From: an uncultured bacterium
GTDB lineage: Bacteria; Bacillota; Clostridia; Lachnospirales; Lachnospiraceae
Reading direction: 5' to 3'
Length of the DNA: 29,475 bases
Assembly: GCA_905214955.1 (NCBI GenBank)
Contig: CAJMON010000036.1
Location: 1 to 29,475, forward strand
This document shows, piece by piece, positions 23,033 through 29,475 of this stretch (its first letter is position 1; every line of letters begins with the position of its first letter). The notes below the pieces were generated by a model. The model saw only the letters and a program-made list of their open reading frames with translations. It ran no database searches and was not told the origin of the DNA. A program made the position numbers and the translations under genes.

Positions 23033-24715
23033 TTAATTTTCTTTTTTCAGATCATCCTGATCAAAGGCATCTTCAATGGGAGCTCCTGCCGGAACCATGG
23101 GGAATACTTTGTCATCCCGGTCAATCTGGCAGTCAATAACTACCGGACGGTTCATGGCAATGGCTTTCTCCAGGGCCGGACCCATCTCTTCCTTGGTGGA
23201 TACCCGGATGCCCACAGCTCCTAATGCTTCTGCCACTTTTACAAAGTCCACATCATCCTGGAGAATGGTGCTGGAATACCTTTCGCCGTAAAACAGGGTC
23301 TGCCACTGGCGCACCATACCCAGAACATGGTTGTTGATGACCACTTCAATCACCGGAATATTGTATCTGGCAGCGGTGGCGATTTCGTTCATGTTCATAC
23401 GGAAACAGCCATCTCCTGCCACGTTGATGACAGTCTTCTCCGGTCGTCCCACCTTCGCTCCGATTGCTGCGCCAAGGCCGTAGCCCATGGTGCCAAGGCC
23501 TCCGGATGTCAGGAAGGTATGCGGCTCTTTGTATTTGTAGAACTGTGCTGCCCACATCTGATGCTGTCCTACGTCTGTCACAATCACCGCATCTCCTTTG
23601 GTCACCCGGTAGATCTCTTCTACCACATAGGGGCCTGTCAGCATGGAAGTGTCGTATTTCAGCGGATATTTTTCTTTCAGTTCTTTGATGTGTGCCAGCC
23701 ATTCTGCATGGTCTTGGGAAACTACTCTTGCATTTAAGCGCTTTAATACTTCCTTGATGTCTCCGATAATGGAAGCATCCGTGGGAATGTTTTTGTTGAT
23801 CTCTGCCGGGTCCACATCAATGTGAATCACTTTTGCATTTTTTGCAAATTTGGAAGCATTTCCAATGACACGGTCACTGAATCTGGCTCCAATGGCAATG
23901 AGGAGGTCACTCTCGGTGATGCCTAAGTTGGAAACCTTTGTGCCGTGCATTCCCGCCATGCCGGTGTAGAGTTCGCTTCGTCCGTCAAAAGCGCCCTGTC
24001 CCATCAGGGTACCACATACCGGAGCCTGGATTTTTTCTACAAATTCTTTTAATTCTGCAGAAGCATCGGAAATTACAGCACCGCCTCCTGCCATGATCAT
24101 AGGCCGTTTGCTCTCTTTGATCAGCTCCAGAACCTTATCCACATCTTTTTCCCGGATGTATTCCGTGCTGCGCTCTACCGGCCAGGGTTTCTCCGGCTCA
24201 TACTCGGTGACTGCTGCAGTCACATCCTTGGTAATGTCCACCAGAACCGGGCCTGGACGTCCTTCTTTTGCAATGTAGAACGCTCTGCGGATGGTGCTTG
24301 CCAGCTGTGTAACATCTTTTACAATAAAGTTATGCTTGGTGATGGGCATGGTAACACCCGTAATGTCAATTTCCTGGAAACTATCCCGTCCAAGAAGGGG
24401 AACTGTAACGTTTGCAGTGATGGCGACCACCGGAATGGAATCCATCATGGCGGTGGCAATACCGGTTACCAGGTTGGTTGCTCCAGGGCCGGAAGTGGCC
24501 AGGCATACCCCCACTTTTCCAGTAGCTCTGGCATAACCGTCTGCAGCATGGGAAGCGCCCTGCTCATGAGAAGTCAGAATATGACGGATCTCACTGCTGT
24601 GTTTGTATAATTCATCATAAATATTCAGGATGGCACCGCCCGGATAGCCGAACACGGTATCTACACCCTGCTCTTCCAGACATTTGATTACAATTTCAGA
24701 ACCATTCAATTTCAT
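23033..24715 (-). CDS. ilvB: Acetolactate synthase, catalytic subunit
   Basis: A 560-residue thiamine-diphosphate enzyme that makes acetolactate or acetohydroxybutyrate, the first common step of valine, leucine and isoleucine synthesis. The N-terminal FGYPGGAILNIYDELY segment, the catalytic Glu E51 in SHEQGASHAADGYARATGK, the SGPGATNLVTGIATA stretch, and the ThDP/Mg motif GDGCFRMNMNEIATA in the last third are all present. Length fits the large subunit. The small regulatory subunit ilvN is not in the window. It is the third gene of leuB-ilvD-ilvB, 24 bp after ilvD. I saw no terminator after it; serC has its own promoter. Confidence 0.95.
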   Translation of the reverse strand: MKLNGSEIVIKCLEEQGVDTVFGYPGGAILNIYDELYKHSSEIRHILTSHEQGASHAADGYARATGKVGVCLATSGPGATNLVTGIATAMMDSIPVVAITANVTVPLLGRDSFQEIDITGVTMPITKHNFIVKDVTQLASTIRRAFYIAKEGRPGPVLVDITKDVTAAVTEYEPEKPWPVERSTEYIREKDVDKVLELIKESKRPMIMAGGGAVISDASAELKEFVEKIQAPVCGTLMGQGAFDGRSELYTGMAGMHGTKVSNLGITESDLLIAIGARFSDRVIGNASKFAKNAKVIHIDVDPAEINKNIPTDASIIGDIKEVLKRLNARVVSQDHAEWLAHIKELKEKYPLKYDTSMLTGPYVVEEIYRVTKGDAVIVTDVGQHQMWAAQFYKYKEPHTFLTSGGLGTMGYGLGAAIGAKVGRPEKTVINVAGDGCFRMNMNEIATAARYNIPVIEVVINNHVLGMVRQWQTLFYGERYSSTILQDDVDFVKVAEALGAVGIRVSTKEEMGPALEKAIAMNRPVVIDCQIDRDDKVFPMVPAGAPIEDAFDQDDLKKEN

Positions 24716-24739
24716 AATGCTGTACTCCTCTTTCTTCGA

Positions 24740-26410
24740 TTATTTCTTCGGCACTTCCAGGATGGCTCCTCTGTTTCCAGAAGTCACCATGGATGCGTAT
24801 CTTGCCAGGTAGCCGGTCTTTACCTTCGGCTCTCTTGGCTGCCATGCGGCGCGTCTCTTTGCAAGTTCTTCATCAGATACCAGCAGTTCCAGTTTCGTTT
24901 CCGGAATATTAATACGGATCAGGTCTCCCTCTTCTACCAGAGCAATGGGGCCTCCTACAGCTGCCTCCGGTGATACATGGCCGATGGAAGCGCCTCTGGA
25001 AGCGCCGCTGAAACGTCCATCTGTAATCAGCGCAACACTGGAACCAAGTCCCATGCCGGCAATCTCAGAGGTAGGATTTAACATTTCACGCATACCAGGT
25101 CCGCCTTTGGGTCCTTCATAGCGGATAACCACCACGTCTCCCGGAACGATCTTGCCGGAAAGAATGGCCTCACAGGCATCTTCTTCGCAATCAAAGACTC
25201 TGGCCGGTCCTTCATGAACCATCATTTCCGGAACCACTGCGGAACGTTTTACCACGCCGCCGTCCGGTGCCAGGTTTCCGGTAAGGACAGCCAGTCCGCC
25301 GGTCTCGCTGTAAGGATGGTCAATGGGACGGATGACTTCCGGATCTTTGTTCATGCAGTCTTTGATATTCTCTCCAACGGTCTTTCCGGTAACAGTCATG
25401 CAGTCTGTGTACAGAAGTCCTTTTTTATTCAGCTCATTCATAACAGCGTATACACCGCCTGCTTCATTCAGATCCTCCATGTAGGTGCGTCCTGCAGGAG
25501 CTAAGTGGCACAGGTTGGGGGTCTTTGCGCTGATTTCGTTTGCAAAGGTAATATCAAAATCCATACCGATCTCATGGGCAATGGCCGGCAGATGCAGCAT
25601 ACTGTTGGTGGAGCATCCCAGTGCCATATCCACAGTCAGGGCATTTAAGATGGCTTTTTCTGTCATAATATCTCTTGGACGGATATTTTTCCGGTACATT
25701 TCCATAACCTGCATACCGGCATGTTTTGCCAGACGGATACGCTCGGAATAGACTGCCGGAATGGTTCCGTTTCCTTTCAGTCCCATTCCCAGTGCCTCTG
25801 TCAGGCAGTTCATGCTGTTTGCAGTGTACATACCGGAGCAGGAACCACAGGTAGGACAGGTCTTACATTCAAATTCTTCCAGTTCTTCTTCGGAAATTTT
25901 TCCTGCTGTATAGGAACCTACTGCCTCAAACATGCTGGAAAGGCTGGTTTTGTGGCCCTGTACGTGGCCTGCCATCATGGGGCCGCCGCTGACAAATACG
26001 GTGGGAACGTTGATACGGGCTGCTGCCATCAAAAGTCCCGGTACGTTCTTATCGCAGTTGGGTACCATTACCAGGGCATCAAACTGATGTGCCATGGCCA
26101 TGGCTTCTGTAGAATCTGCAATCAGGTCTCTGGTTACCAGGGAATATTTCATGCCGATGTGTCCCATGGCAATGCCGTCACAGACAGCAATGGCCGGGAA
26201 CACTACCGGGGTACCGCCTGCCATGGCGACACCCTGTTTTACGGCGTTTACAATCTTGTCCAGATTCATGTGGCCCGGTACGATTTCGTTGTAGGAACTG
26301 ACAATACCGACTAATGGTCTGTCCATCTCTTCCTGGGTAAAGCCCAGTGCGTTAAAAAGGGAACGGTGAGGTGCCTGCTGTACACCTTTTTTTACTGCAT
26401 CACTTTTCAT
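24740..26410 (-). CDS. ilvD: Dihydroxy-acid dehydratase
   Basis: A 556-residue IlvD/Edd family iron-sulfur enzyme that dehydrates 2,3-dihydroxy acids to 2-keto acids in branched-chain amino-acid synthesis. Iron-sulfur and metal motifs are visible: AVCDGI with C77, MVPNCDKNVPG with C119, and CPTCGSCSGMYTANSMNC with C191. The C-terminal DGRFSGASRGASIGHVSPEA signature is intact. Length matches the family. The ATG at 26410 follows a GGAG site. It sits between leuB (50 bp upstream) and ilvB (24 bp downstream), so the three form one operon. Confidence 0.96.
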   Translation of the reverse strand: MKSDAVKKGVQQAPHRSLFNALGFTQEEMDRPLVGIVSSYNEIVPGHMNLDKIVNAVKQGVAMAGGTPVVFPAIAVCDGIAMGHIGMKYSLVTRDLIADSTEAMAMAHQFDALVMVPNCDKNVPGLLMAAARINVPTVFVSGGPMMAGHVQGHKTSLSSMFEAVGSYTAGKISEEELEEFECKTCPTCGSCSGMYTANSMNCLTEALGMGLKGNGTIPAVYSERIRLAKHAGMQVMEMYRKNIRPRDIMTEKAILNALTVDMALGCSTNSMLHLPAIAHEIGMDFDITFANEISAKTPNLCHLAPAGRTYMEDLNEAGGVYAVMNELNKKGLLYTDCMTVTGKTVGENIKDCMNKDPEVIRPIDHPYSETGGLAVLTGNLAPDGGVVKRSAVVPEMMVHEGPARVFDCEEDACEAILSGKIVPGDVVVIRYEGPKGGPGMREMLNPTSEIAGMGLGSSVALITDGRFSGASRGASIGHVSPEAAVGGPIALVEEGDLIRINIPETKLELLVSDEELAKRRAAWQPREPKVKTGYLARYASMVTSGNRGAILEVPKK

Positions 26411-26461
26411 GGTGGTTTTTCTCCTCTGATCTTCTTGATCGGTCTTATGTCTGTTTATTTT

Positions 26462-27544
26462 TTATACCCGTGCTGCAATCAGGTCTCCCATCAATGCGGT
26501 ACCAGTCTTGGTGCAGCCTTCGGACATGATATCTCCTGTGCGGTAGCCTTCTTTTAATACCTGCTTCACAGCTGCTTCAATGGCATCTGCTGCTTCATCC
26601 AGATCCAGGGAATAGCGCAGCATCATGGCTGCAGAAAGGATGGTAGCAATGGGGTTTGCAATGTCCTGTCCTGCAATGTCCGGCGCGGAACCGTGGCTTG
26701 GCTCGTACAGACCGAATTTGGTCTCGTTTAAACTTGCGGAAGACAGCATTCCGATGGAACCGGTGACCATGCTGGCTTCATCAGAAAGGATGTCACCGAA
26801 CATGTTCTCTGTCAGGATCACGTCAAACTGCTTTGGATCTCTTACCAGCTGCATCGCACAGTTGTCTACCAGCATGTGTTCCAAGGTGACTTCCGGATAA
26901 TCTTTTGCCACTTCTTCTACCACAGATCTCCACAGTCTGGAGGAATCCAGAACGTTTGCTTTGTCCACGCTGGTGACTTTTCTTTTTCTCTTCATGGCAA
27001 TGTCAAATCCGCGTCTGGCAATGCGGCGGATTTCATTTTCATTGTAAGTCAGGGTATCAATGGCTTTGCGGACTCCATTTTCTTCTACGGTTTTTCTTTC
27101 TCCAAAATACAGACCTCCGGTGAGTTCCCGCATGATGACCATGTCGAAACCGTCTCCGATGATCTCATCCCGCAGCGGGCACGCTGCTTTTAATTCTTCA
27201 TACAGATAAGCCGGGCGGACGTTGGCAAACAGATTCAGGGCTTTGCGGATTTTTAACAGTCCTGCTTCCGGGCGTTTGTCCGGGGAAAGTTTGTACCAGG
27301 GAGATGTCTTGGCATCTCCGCCAATGGAGCCCATCAGCACGGCATCGCTGGCCTTTGCAATTTCAATGGTTTCGTCTGTAAGGGGGACTCCATGTACGTC
27401 AATGGACGCTCCTCCCATTAATAGTTCTGTATAATCTAACTGAAATCCATATTTTTTTCCTGCTGCATCCAGTACCTTTTTAGCTTCCCGGACGATCTCC
27501 GGACCGATTCCGTCTCCCGGAATCACTGCGATCTTGTAATTCAT
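26462..27544 (-). CDS. leuB: 3-isopropylmalate dehydrogenase
   Basis: A 360-residue isocitrate/isopropylmalate dehydrogenase family enzyme, the third step of leucine synthesis, using NAD+. The start at ATG 27544 follows GGAGGAAG, giving MNYKIAVIPGDGIGPEIV, the usual N-terminus; an upstream in-frame ATG lies at the site itself. Substrate and metal motifs are intact: RPAYLYEELKAACPLR, ELTGGLYFG, DKANVLDSSRLW, and NMFGDILSDEASMVTGSIGM. GLYEPSHGSAPDIAGQDIANP is the nucleotide and metal region. It leads the leuB-ilvD-ilvB operon from a near-consensus promoter. No leuA, leuC or leuD is in the window. Confidence 0.95.
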   Translation of the reverse strand: MNYKIAVIPGDGIGPEIVREAKKVLDAAGKKYGFQLDYTELLMGGASIDVHGVPLTDETIEIAKASDAVLMGSIGGDAKTSPWYKLSPDKRPEAGLLKIRKALNLFANVRPAYLYEELKAACPLRDEIIGDGFDMVIMRELTGGLYFGERKTVEENGVRKAIDTLTYNENEIRRIARRGFDIAMKRKRKVTSVDKANVLDSSRLWRSVVEEVAKDYPEVTLEHMLVDNCAMQLVRDPKQFDVILTENMFGDILSDEASMVTGSIGMLSSASLNETKFGLYEPSHGSAPDIAGQDIANPIATILSAAMMLRYSLDLDEAADAIEAAVKQVLKEGYRTGDIMSEGCTKTGTALMGDLIAARV

Positions 27545-27583
27545 CTGCACTTCCTCCATTCTGTTGCTGATGCTTTATCGTTT

Positions 27584-27612
27584 ATCATAATGCATTTTTT
27601 TCCAAATTTCAA
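27584..27612 (-). promoter_or_regulatory. Sigma-A promoter of leuB-ilvD-ilvB
   Basis: On the minus strand TTGAAA (27607-27612) and TATGAT (27584-27589) are exactly 17 bp apart. The predicted start near 27577 leaves only about 33 nt before the ATG, so there is no room for a T-box or attenuator leader. Confidence 0.8.
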
Positions 27613-27712
27613 CACAAAAGTAGAGTGGGGCAGTCAAACTCCGGACGCTGTCCTCCTGGGAAACCGTTCTTCTGACACGCCCGCCTTCCGGCTGCCGCGT
27701 CCTAAGCAGCAT

Positions 27713-27770
27713 CAAAAAAAGGAACTGCTGCGTCCGGATGATCTCTCATCTGTTCCGCAGCAGCCCCTTC
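27713..27770 (-). terminator. Intrinsic terminator after yajC
   Basis: On the minus strand CTGCTGCG pairs with CGCAGCAG, and inside it GATGA pairs with TCATC around a GAGA loop. The stem is followed by TTCC and a run of seven T. It lies 25 bp after the YajC stop codon and upstream of the leuB promoter. Confidence 0.8.
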
Positions 27771-27795
27771 CACGCGTTTTCACGCTTTTTCGCGC

Positions 27796-28113
27796 TTACT
27801 GTGCATCTGGTTTTTCTACTTCTGCAATCGCTGATTTTTTCATCGGAATTCTGCAGTTTTTGTTGCTTCCGAACTCTACGATCACATCTTCATCCGTGAT
27901 ATCAATCACGATTCCGTAAAATCCGCCTGTGGTCACAACGCAATCGCCCACTGCCAGATCTGCCAGCATGGCATTGATTCTCTTCTGCTCTTTTTTCTGA
28001 GGACGGATTGCCATAAAATACATCGCCACACCGATGATCACGATGTAAAAAATCATAATTCCCCAGCCCATTGCGCTGCTTCCTGCTGCATCGCTTGTTA
28101 ATAATAAGTTCAT
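27796..28113 (-). CDS. yajC: Preprotein translocase subunit YajC
   Basis: A 105-residue single-pass membrane protein of the YajC family, an accessory of the Sec translocase with SecD and SecF. The ATG at 28113 has a strong AGGAGGA site; a longer reading of the frame has none. A short N-terminal segment is followed by the membrane helix (WGIMIFYIVIIGVAMYFMAI, about residues 15-34). Then come the basic RPQKKEQKR motif and the VGDCVVTTGGFYGIVIDI soluble part, all typical. The neighbour upstream is tgt, a pairing seen across bacteria. It has its own promoter at 28186-28214 and a terminator downstream; secD and secF are not in the window. Confidence 0.95.
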   Translation of the reverse strand: MNLLLTSDAAGSSAMGWGIMIFYIVIIGVAMYFMAIRPQKKEQKRINAMLADLAVGDCVVTTGGFYGIVIDITDEDVIVEFGSNKNCRIPMKKSAIAEVEKPDAQ

Positions 28114-28185
28114 GCTTCTTCCTCCTAAACTCGCTGCAGTCCCTGCATGACTGCTGTATTGCATACCTGGGCATACATATCTATC

Positions 28186-28214
28186 ATCATACACAATTTA
28201 CTGCTTTTCATCAA
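28186..28214 (-). promoter_or_regulatory. Sigma-A promoter of yajC
   Basis: On the minus strand TTGATG (28209-28214) and TATGAT (28186-28191) are exactly 17 bp apart, in the 118-bp gap between tgt and yajC. The predicted leader is about 65 nt. Confidence 0.7.
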
Positions 28215-28231
28215 GTCTTTTTTGATAGATT

Positions 28232-29362
28232 TTATTCTCCGGCTTCCATACCTGCAATCTTTGCCGCTTTGTACTCTTTGTACCGGCCCCCGTCAATGGC
28301 ATCCCGGATCTCCGTCATCATGGTGTTGTAGAAATACAGGTTGTGCAGAACACACAGACGCATTCCCAGCATCTCCTTCGCTTTCAGCAGATGGCGGATA
28401 TAGGCTCTGCTGTAATGGCGGCACGCCGGACAGCCGCAGCCTTCTTCAATGGGCTTGGAATCCAGCTCATATTTTGCATTAAACAGGTTTAACTTGCCAT
28501 GGTTGGTATAAACGTGGCCATGACGTCCATTTCTGGATGGATACACGCAGTCAAAAAAATCCACACCTCTGTCCACGGCTTCCAGAATGTTTGCCGGAGT
28601 TCCCACACCCATTAAGTAAACTGGCTTATCTGCCGGGAGATGCGGCACCGTCACATCCAGAATGTGGTACATCTCCTCGTGGGTCTCGCCCACTGCCAGG
28701 CCGCCCACTGCATAACCGTCCAGATCCAGCTCCCGGATCTGCTTTGCATGTTCAATACGGATATCATCATAAATGGCCCCCTGGTTAATGCCGAACAGCA
28801 TCTGATGGGGATTGATGGTATCTGGAAGGCCATTTAACCGCTCCATCTCTGCCTTGCACCGGTGCAGCCATCTGGTGGTGCGTTCCACGGATGCTTTCAC
28901 ATAAGAACGGTCTGCCACACTGGAAGGGCACTCATCAAATGCCATGGCAATGGTGGACGCTAAATTAGACTGAATCTGCATACTCTGCTCCGGTCCCATA
29001 AAAATCTTCCGTCCGTCAATATGGGAATTGAAATAAACGCCCTCTTCTTTGATCTTTCGAAGGCCTGCCAGGGAGAACACCTGGAATCCGCCGGAGTCTG
29101 TCAGCACTGGCTTGTTCCAGTTCATAAACTTGTGGATGCCTCCCAGTTTTTTTACCACTTCATCTCCCGGACGCACATGAAGATGGTACGTATTGGACAG
29201 TTCGATCTGAGTGCCGATTTCCTGCAGATCCATGGTGGACACTGCTCCTTTGATGGCCGCAGCGGTTCCTACATTCATAAATACCGGTGTCTGGACAGTT
29301 CCGTGGACCGTAGTAAATTCGGCATGTTTTGCCAGACCGTCTTTCTTTAAAACTTTATACAT
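28232..29362 (-). CDS. tgt: tRNA-guanine transglycosylase (queuine/preQ1)
   Basis: A 376-residue enzyme that exchanges guanine 34 of tRNAs with GUN anticodons for the queuosine precursor preQ1 (or queuine). The active-site Asp residues are D89 (TDSGGFQVF) and the nucleophile D271 (FFDCVYPSRNGRHG). The zinc ligands C309, C311, C314 and H340 (GCGCPACRHYS, LCVLHNL) match the family spacing. Length is normal. The ATG at 29362 follows AAAGGTG. The gene is read from a near-consensus promoter at 29435-29463. No queA, queuosine precursor gene or preQ1 riboswitch is in the window, so salvage versus synthesis cannot be told. Confidence 0.96.
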   Translation of the reverse strand: MYKVLKKDGLAKHAEFTTVHGTVQTPVFMNVGTAAAIKGAVSTMDLQEIGTQIELSNTYHLHVRPGDEVVKKLGGIHKFMNWNKPVLTDSGGFQVFSLAGLRKIKEEGVYFNSHIDGRKIFMGPEQSMQIQSNLASTIAMAFDECPSSVADRSYVKASVERTTRWLHRCKAEMERLNGLPDTINPHQMLFGINQGAIYDDIRIEHAKQIRELDLDGYAVGGLAVGETHEEMYHILDVTVPHLPADKPVYLMGVGTPANILEAVDRGVDFFDCVYPSRNGRHGHVYTNHGKLNLFNAKYELDSKPIEEGCGCPACRHYSRAYIRHLLKAKEMLGMRLCVLHNLYFYNTMMTEIRDAIDGGRYKEYKAAKIAGMEAGE

Positions 29363-29434
29363 GTTTCACCTTTTCTTTCTTATTAATTTTAGAATTTTTA
29401 AAAACTCCAGAATTATTTAGCATTATGCCCATAC

Positions 29435-29463
29435 AGTATAGCGTGAATGTCCCATTTTTTCAA
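29435..29463 (-). promoter_or_regulatory. Sigma-A promoter of tgt
   Basis: On the minus strand TTGAAA (29458-29463) and TATACT (29435-29440) are exactly 17 bp apart. The start near 29428 gives a leader of about 66 nt that is A/T-rich without an evident structure. Confidence 0.75.
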
Positions 29464-29475
29464 GACTCTACCATT

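Noticed and set aside
27620..27712. Possible leader structure (GGACGC/GCGTCC and smaller stems) between yajC terminator and leuB
   Set aside because: It lies upstream of the leuB promoter, so it would not be in the leuB mRNA, and the stems are short and widely spaced.
1..29475. CRISPR array, tRNA/rRNA genes, intact insertion sequence or prophage genes
   Set aside because: No regularly spaced repeats, cloverleaf-type segments, transposase or phage proteins were seen on either strand.

Overview
The window looks like a chromosomal segment from a low-to-mid GC Firmicute, most likely a gut Lachnospiraceae (Blautia / Mediterraneibacter-like; genus not certain). The grounds are purine-rich AGGAGG-type ribosome binding sites, sigma-A promoters with 17-bp spacing, the protein relatives I recognise (DUF1015 next to serCA, a DUF11 protein without a signal peptide, NSS and NhaC transporters, a GGDEF-histidine kinase hybrid) and the YajC-Tgt pair. 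I see no rRNA, tRNA, CRISPR array, phage gene or intact insertion sequence.

Layout. (1) 1-1331, plus strand: a long, highly structured leader-like element followed by azlC-azlD (branched-chain amino-acid exporter). (2) 1337-11514, minus strand: a hybrid sensor kinase with an intact GGDEF motif, a Na/Pi cotransporter behind a candidate Pho box, a DUF11 protein, an NhaC antiporter, a nitroreductase-like protein, and an unrecognised 408-aa protein with a 70-aa upstream partner. (3) 11582-13730: a gene graveyard. The pieces, on the minus strand, are a Nudix C-terminus, a P-type ATPase C-terminus, a GntR N-terminus, an aldo/keto reductase C-terminus and a flavodoxin-like C-terminus. They surround one intact plus-strand regulator (NTF2-like + LytTR) with a structured 5' leader. 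(4) 13789-19277, minus: NSS transporter, LCP cell-wall ligase, CsoR-type copper sensor, glycogen branching enzyme. (5) 19343-29362, minus: a biosynthetic block read in the order tgt, yajC, leuB-ilvD-ilvB, serC-serA-DUF1015, and then glgB.

Functionally, the right third is amino-acid anabolism: three steps of Leu/Val/Ile synthesis and two of serine synthesis. The serine operon lacks serB and carries a DUF1015 gene instead. The left end is amino-acid export. Promoters with good -35/-10 boxes could be placed for tgt, yajC, leuB, serC, the sensor kinase and the LytTR gene. Intrinsic terminators were placed after yajC, serA, the LCP gene, the Na/Pi gene and, more weakly, the DUF11 gene.

The most interesting non-coding signal is the nested hairpin element at 27-277. 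It begins just downstream of a TATAAT box and has five stem systems in about 250 nt. Next are the Pho-box-like repeats before the phosphate transporter and the chimeric GntR/ATPase/Nudix pseudogene.
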